64,000 nt of DNA from Plasmopara viticola (taxonomy: Eukaryota > Oomycota > Peronosporomycetes > Peronosporales > Peronosporaceae). A program made the translations under genes and the position numbers. The notes under the pieces were generated by a model. That model searched no databases, was not told the origin of the DNA, and saw only the letters and a program-made list of their open reading frames with translations. The first letter of the stretch is position 1. Every line of letters starts with the position of its first letter. Positions 51,701 to 60,270 of this stretch are shown here, piece after piece. The stretch spans positions 744,001-808,000 of the forward strand of contig MBPM02000021.1 in the NCBI GenBank assembly GCA_001695595.3. The letters run 5' to 3'.

Positions 51701-52630
51701 GCCTTGACCGATGAAGAACTGGTCTTGTACAATGGGATGGATGCTGAACGCACGGTGCGCGAAGCAAAGGAGTGGGAGGATTATTGTACGCAGTACAACC
51801 TTCCCCATCTCCCTCGCTCGCGTTTGATGTCGGAGATGGATGCCCCAGGATGGCTACGCGAAGCAGACGACGTGATGGAGCGTGATGTTGCGACTGGGAA
51901 ACACGACCGAGATGCGTGGAATGTCGAGGTGGAGGCCGTGTCAGGGAAGCCTCGCAAGCGCAAAGAGATGTCGTACCGCGATCAATTCACGGATGCAGAG
52001 TTTGTGAAAATGTGCGAGGATGGAATCGATGAAAAGGCGGCCAAGGCAACGCCGACCCCGTTGAAGGAACTTGAGGCACCCGCGTCGACTTTAAAGAACT
52101 CGAAGCGAAAACGGGACGAGAGCGAGACGGTTGTGGACCCTCACTCGATCGAAGACGAAGAGGACATGTCGTTGGAGGACGATGCGGGGAGGCGCGAGCG
52201 CAAGATGCTTTGTTACTACTATAAGAAAGTCTACGATGCCGTCGTCAAGCTGAAAGATTCGACGGGGCGCCTGCGTAGTGAGTTGTACATGGAGAAACCG
52301 TCTGCAGTGGATTATCCCGACTATTACACGATCGTGGAGCAGCCAATGGACTTGAATACGATCAAGGCGCGTCTGGATACCTACCACTACGCCTCCCACG
52401 ATCAGTTTGAAGCGGATTTTACCCTCATGGTGGGCAATGCCCAGCTGTACAATCACCCCGACTCGTTGGTCGTGCTCGATGCATTGGAGATTGACAAGTG
52501 CGTCAAGATCAAGATGAAGCCTCTGCACTTGAAGACAAGGGAGCAGATTGCAGCCGCTTACGTAAAGGCCAAGAAGGACCACAAACGTCGGTCTAAAAAT
52601 CGCAAGGACAAGAAGAGACGCCACCATTAA
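48746..52630 (+). CDS. SWI/SNF-type chromatin-remodelling ATPase with bromodomain
   Basis: Single exon, 1,294 residues from the first in-frame ATG at 48746 (MEPTTGASAVPLTPSD). Domain order matches the Brahma/BRG1/Snf2 subfamily: a QLQ-like motif (FSDRQLEYLHNQIRAYKAL, about 88-106), an HSA-like basic helical region (about 310-400), the SNF2 ATPase with Walker A ADEMGLGKTIQS (about 486) and DEGH box IIVDEGHRMKN, a helicase C lobe with STRAGGLGLNLATADTVI and QAQDRAHRIGQ, a SnAC-like acidic segment, and a C-terminal bromodomain with YYTIVEQPMDLNTIKARL and the acetyl-lysine Asn in AQLYNHPDS. It slides or evicts nucleosomes using ATP. All catalytic motifs look intact. It converges with the phosphatase gene, 91 bp between stops. 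Confidence 0.95.
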   Translation: MEPTTGASAVPLTPSDVKKLMDAALRMQRAGQKSHPKYQQIVALLRQYQQQHRAHQQRPPQMHLPPQPRVQSLDVAANPFLQQKTMLFSDRQLEYLHNQIRAYKALCHSMDTATAQAKHFHAAGPGMASYDSNTTKTEVSADFSSLPPPSGTINPPVLDLLTPKWTRAPHNILDTNPDSMSNDCNQSETKSHGAFGPYNISSPWLGLNDVALKLRYMQTMQHFLASSLDKMEKHAGILDENEQRTLRDLRCVLLQHKLRRCVLKAHTTRLAALGEPSAVDRHSFRRRRPVSRLLLQRNEREKRKKSVALEKKRRAEHHVYLKAILNHSREFLAYHKNVKAQVSKAAKTVKAFLDQKASKAEREEDRQEKLRLKALKANDMEAYGKLVAEAKNERLTYLLSQTNSYLDSIRQLVRRHKKKHDVGNEESTPFDTHEDAEELNYLEIASKGELPRQPLMLVGGDLKEYQLRGLQWMVSLYDNHLNGILADEMGLGKTIQSISLLTYVTEVKHNHGPFLVVVPLSTLSNWVNEFKKWAPDLVLVVYKGAPQVRKELHKQEMASCQFNVLLTTYEYIMKDKHVLRKYDWQYIIVDEGHRMKNAQSKFAMTLGSMYTSRNRLLLTGTPLQNSLPELWALLNFLLPTIFESVDTFEQWFSKPFAQFSGTGDSNELSDEERMLVINRLHQVLRPFLLRRVKASVLDQLPDKVEKVLKCELSGWQKIMYRRIQEGGALLMETTDDSGKKKGKAKYTSKGLSNVLMQLRKVCNHPYLFQTNGYQIDFDIVRSSGKFELLDRMLPKLKAAGHRVLMFSQMTQLMHVLEDYFNYRGFRYLRLDGSTSADEREQRMFMFNASDSPFFIFLLSTRAGGLGLNLATADTVIIFDSDWNPAMDAQAQDRAHRIGQKNEVRVFRLVTNSPVEEKILSRATDKMNMNNLVVEAGKFNNKSKEADRRAMLESLIKMEQEEAAHAAHGDDESSNVLLDDEINEMMALTDEELVLYNGMDAERTVREAKEWEDYCTQYNLPHLPRSRLMSEMDAPGWLREADDVMERDVATGKHDRDAWNVEVEAVSGKPRKRKEMSYRDQFTDAEFVKMCEDGIDEKAAKATPTPLKELEAPASTLKNSKRKRDESETVVDPHSIEDEEDMSLEDDAGRRERKMLCYYYKKVYDAVVKLKDSTGRLRSELYMEKPSAVDYPDYYTIVEQPMDLNTIKARLDTYHYASHDQFEADFTLMVGNAQLYNHPDSLVVLDALEIDKCVKIKMKPLHLKTREQIAAAYVKAKKDHKRRSKNRKDKKRRHH

Positions 52631-52721
52631 GACAATGACGTGGTTTTGACTCAACTAACTGCATTCTTTCACCTTTGTAGTAACTTTAACGTACAGAATG
52701 ACGATGGTTGATGACTGTGAC

Positions 52722-53807
52722 TTACGTAAAGTAGCCGGCATCGATCGCGTCCGAGCTTGTGCCTTTACTGTCTAGCACGCCAATGTTCCTCGACGATGGT
52801 GCTTCTTTAAAGGTTTTATACGTGCGCTGTCATCAAGTAAGCCAAGCATCAGAATAGGATCTCAGACCAACCATTCGACTTTCCATCACTTTACCTCGAG
52901 CTGGTCATCCACCGCCATGACAGCAGCGAGATTCCCAAAGCGATGGCAGTAGTTAGGCGCGCTCCAGACTGTGGAAAACGTATCTCGAAACAGCACTTGG
53001 TACCCTTCCATACAGAGTTGATGGGCTCGAGCCATGTGTGCTAGTTTATTCATGTGCAAAAATTTCTCGACCACGTCTTCGCCAAAAATGTAGCCCGCTC
53101 CTCGAGGAGACTGCACTCAGCAAAACAGGTCAATGCTGTGCCTTTTCCACGGCCACTAGTCTTGGTTTTCAAGCACTTCTTACCATATGAAAGCCAAGGG
53201 TCTTGGCATCCGGGTCCGACCAGACAATGTCCGCAAAAATCCCGTCCGGTGGAATCTCCTGAAAGCGATCGAGCATCCGCAACTGGTCTAAGTGATGCAA
53301 TGCTGGACTCAGGCCACCGTGGAGACACAGGAGACTATCGTCAATCAGCGCGCCTAGCGGCAAAAAGTCAAAGAGATCCATAAATGCCTTGTAAACACGT
53401 GCGTCGCCGTCGTATTTCTTCATGCACTCAATCTGAAAGCCGTAGACTTGCGTCGTCTGGCGCGACTCGTGGTTGCCCCGCAGCAGCGTAATGCGGTCCG
53501 AAAAGCTCGCTTTCAATACACACAAGAGCGAGATGGTCTCGACACTCATGGCCCCGCGGTCGACAAAGTCGCCGAGAAAGATATAACTCGTAGCGGGTGC
53601 TTGCCCCGCCAGTTTAAAGAGCTCGAGCAGGTCGTGAAACTGACCGTGAATGTCACCACAGACTGCGACAGGGGACGACACGTGCACGACATTGTCGTCC
53701 TCGACGAGAAGGTCCTTGACTCGCTCACAGAGTGCCAGTAACGTATTGACTTCTAAGTGCTCGCCACACTGAAGGCGCTCGAGGTGCCGCCCATAATGGG
53801 TCGCCAT
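52722..53807 (-). CDS. PPP-family Ser/Thr phosphatase catalytic subunit, PP4/PP6-like, three exons
   Basis: Exons 53184-53807, 52895-53110 and 52722-52826 join in phase 0 across introns of 73 and 68 nt, giving 314 residues, the normal size. The PPP motifs are complete: GDIHGQ (about 51), GDFVDRG (79), GNHE (111), LHGGLSP, SPRGAGYIFG, RAHQLCMEGY and WSAPNYCHR. Overall it fits the PP2A/PP4/PP6 branch but is divergent. The last exon (RTYKTFKEAPSSRN) ends in GYFT, where PP2A, PP4 and PP6 end in a methylated Leu (YFL). A GTAAGT overlaps the final codons, so a further exon is possible, but ACN still encodes Thr at that position. Start chosen at the first ATG preceding the conserved region; the gene is divergent from the pseudokinase. 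Confidence 0.9.
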
Positions 53808-53866
53808 GTTTGTATCGGGTTTCACTCGCTGTACCATTGAAAAGGGTACAGTCGGAACGAACGACC
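53808..53866. promoter_or_regulatory. Very short divergent intergenic region (phosphatase / pseudokinase)
   Basis: Only 59 bp separate the chosen start codons of the two divergent genes, so their transcripts must overlap or the pseudokinase must start further downstream (next in-frame ATG 54014). No promoter element was identified. Confidence 0.35.
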
Positions 53867-55417
53867 ATGTGGTGGGTCGGGCCGTGGGCTGGCTGCTCGT
53901 GCCGCTTGTCGGACGTCGCGTTGACGAGTCCCTGGGTCCTGTTGCGTCCACTCGATGCTTCCTCTCCGTCGAATGGGCTGCCACCCGTGCCGGTGCCAAG
54001 CCCGGGCCTTTACATGGCGCGCCACCGAGACACACAGGAGCTCGTGGCGTTAAAAGTGCTGGACCGCCGAGTATTGCGTCAGCGTGCCAAGCGCCGACGC
54101 TTGCGGCAAGAAGTCAAGGTCTTGCAAGTAGGACGTGACCATCCACACTTATTGCAGCTGTACGAGGTCAAGGCGGTGGGTGCACGCGTGGAACTGGCGT
54201 TCGAACTGGCCCGGGGCGGGGAGGTGATGGCGACAGTGCAGTCGGAAAAGGACGTCAGTCGCGCAATTCAGCAAGTTGCGAACGGCCTTTGGTTCTTACA
54301 TTCCAAAGGCATTGTACACGGTGGAGTGCGACCCGAGCACGTGCTCTTGAGTGACCCTGAACCCGATGCGCGGGTCCTGCTTGCAGCCTTTGGACGGGCC
54401 GCGCCGTGGCGTCTGCTGACGTTGCGCCGGCGGCCGTGGACCAGCGGATTCTTGTGGGACGACTGTCTTCACATTCGCTTCTTGCCACCGTTTCTACTCG
54501 TGCGCAAGAATCGATGCAAGCAACAAGGCGACGGGAGGCATCTTGTGAAGAATTGGAGCGAGGCGCAACAGCTTGATGTCTGGGCCCTTGGTGTGACGCT
54601 CTATGTGATGCTGTGCAGCACGTTTCCATTTACCAGTGACAAAGAGCAGGAGAAGAGTGTTGTAGAGATTGAACGGTCCATTCTGCAGGACAAGCTGACG
54701 TTCGCAGAGGACGGAAGGCTGCTCAGTCGTGCGGCGAGAGATTTGCTGCAGCGACTGCTAGAAAAGGACCCTGAGACTGCCATGAGTATGAATGATGTAG
54801 TCGCGCATCCGTGGCTCACGGAAGGCGTAGCAAGTGCCGTCTCGTGGAATGCTGAAAAATTGGCGCGGCACAATCTGTTTACGGCGCGGTACGCCGAAGA
54901 GGTGGCAGCTGTCACGTCTAGATCGTCAAGAACGAATAGCTCAGCATCAAGTGGTCTGCACAATAAAGTGGCCAACATTCATGGTACACCTGGCAGAAAT
55001 GTGAAGGAGCCCTGCAGTAGTGAAAAAGAGGTTCCTAACATTGACGCTTTTGAGGAAGAAGGAGACGAAGAGGATGCGCGGTCATCTCTCGTCTCTACAC
55101 ATGGTACCCAGGTTTTCGTAGACGAGGAAGCGCAGCGTGATCTGCCAAGTGCAGATTGCTCCATGCGTCTTGCTAATCTTGCAATGGACGGCAACAGCAT
55201 GGACCCAAAAAGCGAGGATGAAAATGTCGCGGCTGATTTCGGGACAGGAAGCTTGCAGGGCACGATCGAATCAAGGATGCTAGCCGCTCACGATCGTGAA
55301 GACAGACCTTTGACTCGTGAAAAGTCCCTGTACAAAATAAAACAAGTCCTTCTGCGCCAACGTCGATTTTTTTCGTTCAAATCGATGAGTAGCAGCTCGA
55401 GTAATGACAGAAGCTGA
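53867..55417 (+). CDS. Serine/threonine pseudokinase (kinase fold lacking catalytic residues)
   Basis: 516 residues from the ATG at 53867. The kinase-like region runs from about 46 to 320: the VAIK lysine is present (VALKVLDRR, Lys63) with a C-helix Glu (LRQEVKVL). The catalytic loop reads HGGVRPEHVLL instead of HRDLKPENILL, losing the catalytic Asp and the Mg-binding Asn, and DFG is replaced by AFG. No glycine-rich loop can be seen ahead of GLYMARHRD; a Pro-rich stretch stands there. The C-lobe is conserved (DVWALGVTLYVMLC, RDLLQRLLEKDP, HPWLTEG), most like CAMK-type kinases. After about 330 the tail is low-complexity, acidic and serine-rich. It is probably a scaffold or regulator rather than an enzyme. 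An upstream exon supplying a normal P-loop cannot be excluded. Confidence 0.82.
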   Translation: MWWVGPWAGCSCRLSDVALTSPWVLLRPLDASSPSNGLPPVPVPSPGLYMARHRDTQELVALKVLDRRVLRQRAKRRRLRQEVKVLQVGRDHPHLLQLYEVKAVGARVELAFELARGGEVMATVQSEKDVSRAIQQVANGLWFLHSKGIVHGGVRPEHVLLSDPEPDARVLLAAFGRAAPWRLLTLRRRPWTSGFLWDDCLHIRFLPPFLLVRKNRCKQQGDGRHLVKNWSEAQQLDVWALGVTLYVMLCSTFPFTSDKEQEKSVVEIERSILQDKLTFAEDGRLLSRAARDLLQRLLEKDPETAMSMNDVVAHPWLTEGVASAVSWNAEKLARHNLFTARYAEEVAAVTSRSSRTNSSASSGLHNKVANIHGTPGRNVKEPCSSEKEVPNIDAFEEEGDEEDARSSLVSTHGTQVFVDEEAQRDLPSADCSMRLANLAMDGNSMDPKSEDENVAADFGTGSLQGTIESRMLAAHDREDRPLTREKSLYKIKQVLLRQRRFFSFKSMSSSSSNDRS

Positions 55418-55485
55418 TTACGGTGATACGTAATTTGTTGTCACGTCAACGTTTCACTGCTTACTGTAAACAACTGGCAGAGCAA

Positions 55486-58443
55486 CTATGACGATGAGGA
55501 GATGGAGCTAGCACTAGCAGCTGATACCCGACGAGGCACTTCGAGCGTCTGTCGACGCATGGCGACGATACAGTCATTGATTTTGGCCAGCGCTTGCTTC
55601 GCTGGACTATCCCGATCTTCTCGCAGCTCTTGAACGTGCTGAAGGTGCAGGGACATATTCGTCTCTAAAGCACGACGCAGGTCATCTACGATAAAATTGC
55701 TCTCGCCACCCACAGCACTCAACACATTGTGAAAGTAGTTTAAATCCGCTGCTAATTGTTGCGCGCCCATGTCCGTCAACACTCGAATGGAACATACCCT
55801 ATGCAGAAATGCCGCTAAAGCACCGCTTGCAAACGTCGCAGTCCACACGTCCACAAATTCCATCGCTGTAGGCGCCAAGTCTGCAGCAGCATGCGCGCAA
55901 TCCGATTCGAAAATCCGCTGACACGTCGTGAGTTCAAGAGGTGTGAGATGTAAGAGCTGGCCGAGACGGGCCCACTCTTTTTGTACGCACAATTCCTGTG
56001 CACCACGTGATGCCACAAATGCATTTTCAAGACTGCTACTCTGTGCAAAAGGCTCAAGCTGGGGAAGCAGGGACAGCAAAAGATCGGCTACGATAGTGAT
56101 GTAGTCTTGAGGCAACATGCTAAAAACGGGCATATCGCCCAACGCCACGTCCGGTACCTTTTGCCAATTCTACAATTTTCAGCATCAATGATACACGTTA
56201 TGTAACGGACAAGGCAATAAAAAGTCATTCTGCCGTACCTCATTGTTAGGCAGCGTCTCTAGTGTTTGCAAAATGGGTAAGTAAACAGTGTCGTAGGTGA
56301 GAAGTTGCGCCTCTTTGGTCCATGTCCGCACGGCACGTTGCGCCTCGTCCAACACCTACGTCAGGCCAACAATTAACTTCAGTTATTCAATGCCGCTGAA
56401 TATTTTGATACATTCACGTCAAGGATGTACCGTTGCAGTAGGATATCGAGACGGCAAAGTGTCCACCGTCGATGACCCAACTAAATGATCCAGTAGCTCT
56501 CTTTTAAATTGATAAAGTTGCGCTTGTCGGTTTGTGTCTTCATCTTGAAGCCAGAGTTTTGACACGGTTGCTACAAGTTTCGTGGGATCCACAAGATCGG
56601 CAAGGGCGATATTTATGCTCTCATGACTTTTTTTGCAACGGCGACTGCGTGGGGACGAAGCCTCTGATACCTCACCACGAAACTGCGCGAGCTGCTCGCG
56701 CATCCGAACGCGTACTCGACTGTCAAGTGCACAAACTTGAGATTCTAAGACGCCACAAGCTTTCAACAAAGCTAACGATGCGTGAAAGTGACTCCAATCA
56801 GGAGAGATAGCAAATGATGCACTCCAATCTTCTCCAACATGCAAACTAGCTTCAGCGTTGCAGTATTTACGAATGTCGGGAATCGTTGCACTTAATGCCA
56901 ATGTAAATTGTTGCACAGCTGTACTAATAGCTTCAATCGCTTCGGGAAACGCAGCACCGCCTGTAAATTCGTAGCACTGCTGCAAACTCTCGTCCACAAG
57001 TGACCAAACGGCCTCCGACGCTTTTTCGAGATGCTGACTAAACTCGTTCAATGGTGCAGCATCGACCGCGTCTTGGTCTTGGTCTTCAAAAATGTCATTT
57101 GAACGTTCTGTTGCAATGGAGCTCGCGTGGAATGCAGGCACGAGACGCAGCAATGCATCGGTAAGTGCCTCACTGGTAAAACGAGCGTACTCTGTAAAAT
57201 AGACTCGATACGGCTCAAAGACGACTTGTAAGATACCCTGAGCGTTGAAAGCCGTCTCTTCGTTCGCAGCCAACTGCATATCAAGGTCCCTGCTCACAGA
57301 CTTGAACAATTGCACGGTGTCACCTGCAAATGCGCGCGTCACGTTAAAACAGCGCAGTAATTGACCAAGATCAAAGTCCGCGCGAGAGGATTCGGTGCCC
57401 ACAAGCCGGTCACGAAACGATGGAACGAGTGGCTCGAGGGTGTTGCAAAGCAGGTCAACCAGTGTACCCATGACCTCATCAGGGCTAAAAAGATCTCGAG
57501 CATTGCGACTCTCGTGCTGCAGCATGCGTAGCACGTCCTTGTAAAAGTGATCAAGCCAGCTGGAGAAACTCTCGTCTCTCTCTTCCATGGCGTCTTTTTC
57601 ATCCTTCCCTGTCTGGATCGTGTTGCTATAGGCGTGCCAAACTCGATGGACACGAGCAGGTCGGGCTCGACAAAACTCGTGACGTACAAGATTGGCTCTG
57701 TCGACGCTGCCAAGAACATGAAGACACCATCGCAGTGGTGCCACGTCGCCTAGATCATCCTCTTGAAGCATCGTAGCAAGCCGTGGCTGCACTGCCGCTT
57801 CAATCTGTGCACAGAGTCGATCCAACGTCTCTTGTCGAGCCTGAGCACCAGGAATGTCCTTGAGCACATCCAGACTTGTCTGCATCTCTCGCACGCGGTC
57901 GGCCAGATGATCCGCCACGTCGCCTTCGACGGTGCGCGGCTTGAGCTTCTTCCCGTCAGCTTTCAGCACATTGGACAGCAGCGTTGGGTCTTCAATCGCT
58001 GCAAAACACGCACGAGCGTTACGGTTCCATCGTTCTGCCTCGACAAGGATCTGGGAGCAGCTTTGTAGTCGACGCTTGGCCTCGTGCAACGTCACAAGGT
58101 GTCGCAGCTCTTCACTTGAAGCGGAAGTCGCACTGGCTACGGTGCCAGAGGCACAAGCCTCATGCATTGTATCCATCTGCCTACAGAGTGGGGTCATAGC
58201 CTGCTGCAATCCCTCGAGACGCGTTTGGAGCGTGGGACCTGAAAGCGACACTTGCTGTAGCGCTGCATGGAGCGTCTGGGCCAACGTCTGCGAACGAAGA
58301 GCTAGTTGCGGCATCAGCGGGAGAAGAGACGAGGCATTTCCCGAACGATCGGTCAGTGCCTTCTCCACCCACGCAAAGGCATCGAAATCCGCCGACGTGG
58401 ACGCCGCCGACTTAATTAATATTGAGTCGCTTTCCATTATCAT
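55486..58443 (-). CDS. COG7: Conserved oligomeric Golgi complex subunit 7, three exons
   Basis: Exons 56431-58443, 56239-56355 and 55486-56169 join in phase 0 across introns of 75 nt (GTACAT...CGTAG) and 69 nt (GTACGG...TGTAG), giving 937 residues. The start matches COG7: SADFDAFAWVEKAL corresponds to the family's DDFDxxxWINxAF opening, followed by a long helical bundle. The C-terminus (LPQDYITIVADLLLSLLPQLEPF and QQLAADLNYFHNVLSAVGG) matches the conserved COG7 end. COG7 is part of lobe B of the COG tether, needed for retrograde vesicle traffic within the Golgi. Start at 58443 (MIMESD) or 58437 cannot be distinguished. It converges with the pseudokinase gene, 68 bp between stops. Confidence 0.88.
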
Positions 58444-58709
58444 GAACAGAGGCTTTTGTGCTTTTCGCAATTTGAAATTCACGAAAAAGTAAGACCAAAA
58501 CCTGGAATACTATGGATTGCTCGTATATATAAATGTTGAACAAATTCATTACACTTTTATGCAGCAAATTGCCTAGCTACTGTTGTGGTATCTAGAAGTA
58601 TACCAAAGTAGGTTGAAAATCGAGGACGGCAGGCATATAAACTTTCAGTCACATAGGGAGCCGAAGATGCATCCAGAGTAAGCACTGAACTTCCGTTGTT
58701 TTCATTACG

Positions 58710-59092
58710 GGTTTTTTGGTGCAGTGGTTTAACTACCTCTGCTCCAAGTCGGTATCGAATCCCACCGTAGACGAAAAAGTGGTAGGTGATGCTATTCGGG
58801 GGGATTACAACTGGGGAGTCGAAAAGTTGATAAATGCCGAAGGCACTGTCGTGAGGGATAAGACGTCGGTATGCGAAGCCCCTAATTAGGGGTAGACAAC
58901 ACCTTGGCGAGGCCCGATGCAAATAGGGAGGTAAGGTAATAGTGGGTGGCGGAAAGCTGCAAGGATCGCTAACCTGACAGTAATCCCACCGAATCAGTGT
59001 GTAAGATGTGACGTAGATCGGGTTAATTCGTGACCTCAAACAGGCGCAGTTAGCATATCGGCTACGACTAATTACAGGAATAAAAAAAACTT
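58710..59092 (+). mobile_element. Possible tRNA-derived SINE
   Basis: TGGTGCAGTGG at 58717-58727 fits the RNA polymerase III A box, and GGTATCGAATCCC at 58751-58763 resembles a B box (GGTTCGANTCC) with one extra base; the two begin 34 nt apart, a normal tRNA spacing. No acceptor or anticodon stem forms, so it is not a working tRNA. About 320 nt of unrelated sequence follows, ending in an A-rich tract (AATAAAAAAAAC, to 59092), as in tRNA-derived SINEs, which are known from oomycetes. Borders are approximate and no target-site duplication was found. Confidence 0.35.
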
Positions 59093-59559
59093 AAAAGATT
59101 ACAAGCCAAAAATGCCAAATTGTTCAAAAGGCGCTAAGACCAGAATAACGAAAGGCGAAAGCAAGATTTAAAACAGCATTTTTGTGTTGAGCCACTCTTT
59201 TTTTTCCAGCAAAGGAGCTAAGAGGGTTATTCTCTCAGCTCTCATTGTCATGATTGCTAAACTACACTGTAGTGAGACTTACTAATCAGGACGCTAGGTC
59301 GTACTGACGTAAGTCTCTTAAAAGCTTAATTTCACGCGAAGTGAAAAAGGGCATACAGTTTAGGCTGCACTTACACTGTGTCCGGGTATTGAGTAACCTT
59401 TTGACTAGTGTTTGCTTGGGTGTTATTTGCAGTAATCGCTTTCCGTTTTTTGATTTAAGTATTCAATTTTGTGACTAAAAAACAGAATAGAAAGGACAAA
59501 CACAAAAAAGGTGATTTTTACCTGTTAAAACATGACGGGTCTCCAAAGGGACAAAAAAT

Positions 59560-60270
59560 GGCGCCAGACTTGGCAAAATGCTGCACCAAAAGCCGAATTT
59601 TCGCGTCCGGCTGACGTTAGTTTTTGAAAAGGCGGAAGCTGCTTCGTTGGATCTGGAGCGTGACCCACAAGATAATTGTTGCGCCGCTCTAGCTGGAGTA
59701 CCCCAGCAGGTCTCTCCCGAACTATGCCTTCCAATGTGGATTCCGGCTAGAGAGCTCATGTCTAGTTTTTCTAATTCGGAGATATTGATCCCACTCGGTT
59801 CAACGGCCGCAGACACCGTTGTGGTCGTCTAATTTGGCCCATCTTCGTGACTTTAAGGTTATTCGTAATGCTTAAATTAGTTTTCAGTGCACCAATCGGG
59901 AGGTGTGCAGAAAATTGGGTGGTGAAACAGTGACCATTTGCGGTCGCAAATTTAAAATTTAATTTTAATCCAAGTACAGTCACTGGTATAGTGTGGACCT
60001 TCAGCGCCTACCAGATGACGCATCGGATGGCCTCATTTATGACTGGTTTGCCCAAAAAGGTACATCTCTGGTGATTATTACACCGGCTCATGTTGTTGTT
60101 GGTCTTCGTTCACGCAGCCGCCGGGTGTATGTTAAGCAAAGAATGCCTCCGGTCTCAGTAAGTGGACCCCGCTTTGACAAATCCAGTTTTCAGGTGACGG
60201 CTTTTCGGTGGTTTACCACCGTAACAGGGCCTACAATAACGTGGTCCCTCCCTCTATTAAGGAATTGAGA
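59560..60270 (+). mobile_element. LINE-related coding fragment, copy C
   Basis: Two protein-like stretches in different frames: 59578-59832 (LTLVFEKAEAASLDLERD to DTVVVV) and 59993-60270, with LQRLPDDASDGLIYDWF and GTSLVIITPAHVVVGLRSRS. The second aligns with segments of LINE copy A (AIHDWFMQENATPVLIT) and copy B (AICDWFVQNYGT), so it is probably a piece of the same retroelement family's first ORF. The break in frame and lack of downstream endonuclease or reverse transcriptase mark it as a relic. Confidence 0.45.

Noticed and set aside
57932..58492. 186-codon plus-strand frame opposite COG7
   Set aside because: Antisense shadow of the COG7 first exon, with no recognisable protein features.
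58711..58770. Functional tRNA gene
   Set aside because: A and B boxes are present but no acceptor, D or anticodon stem can be formed, and the B box has an extra base.
58557..59039. 160-codon minus-strand frame
   Set aside because: Overlaps the candidate SINE and shows no domain; likely chance.
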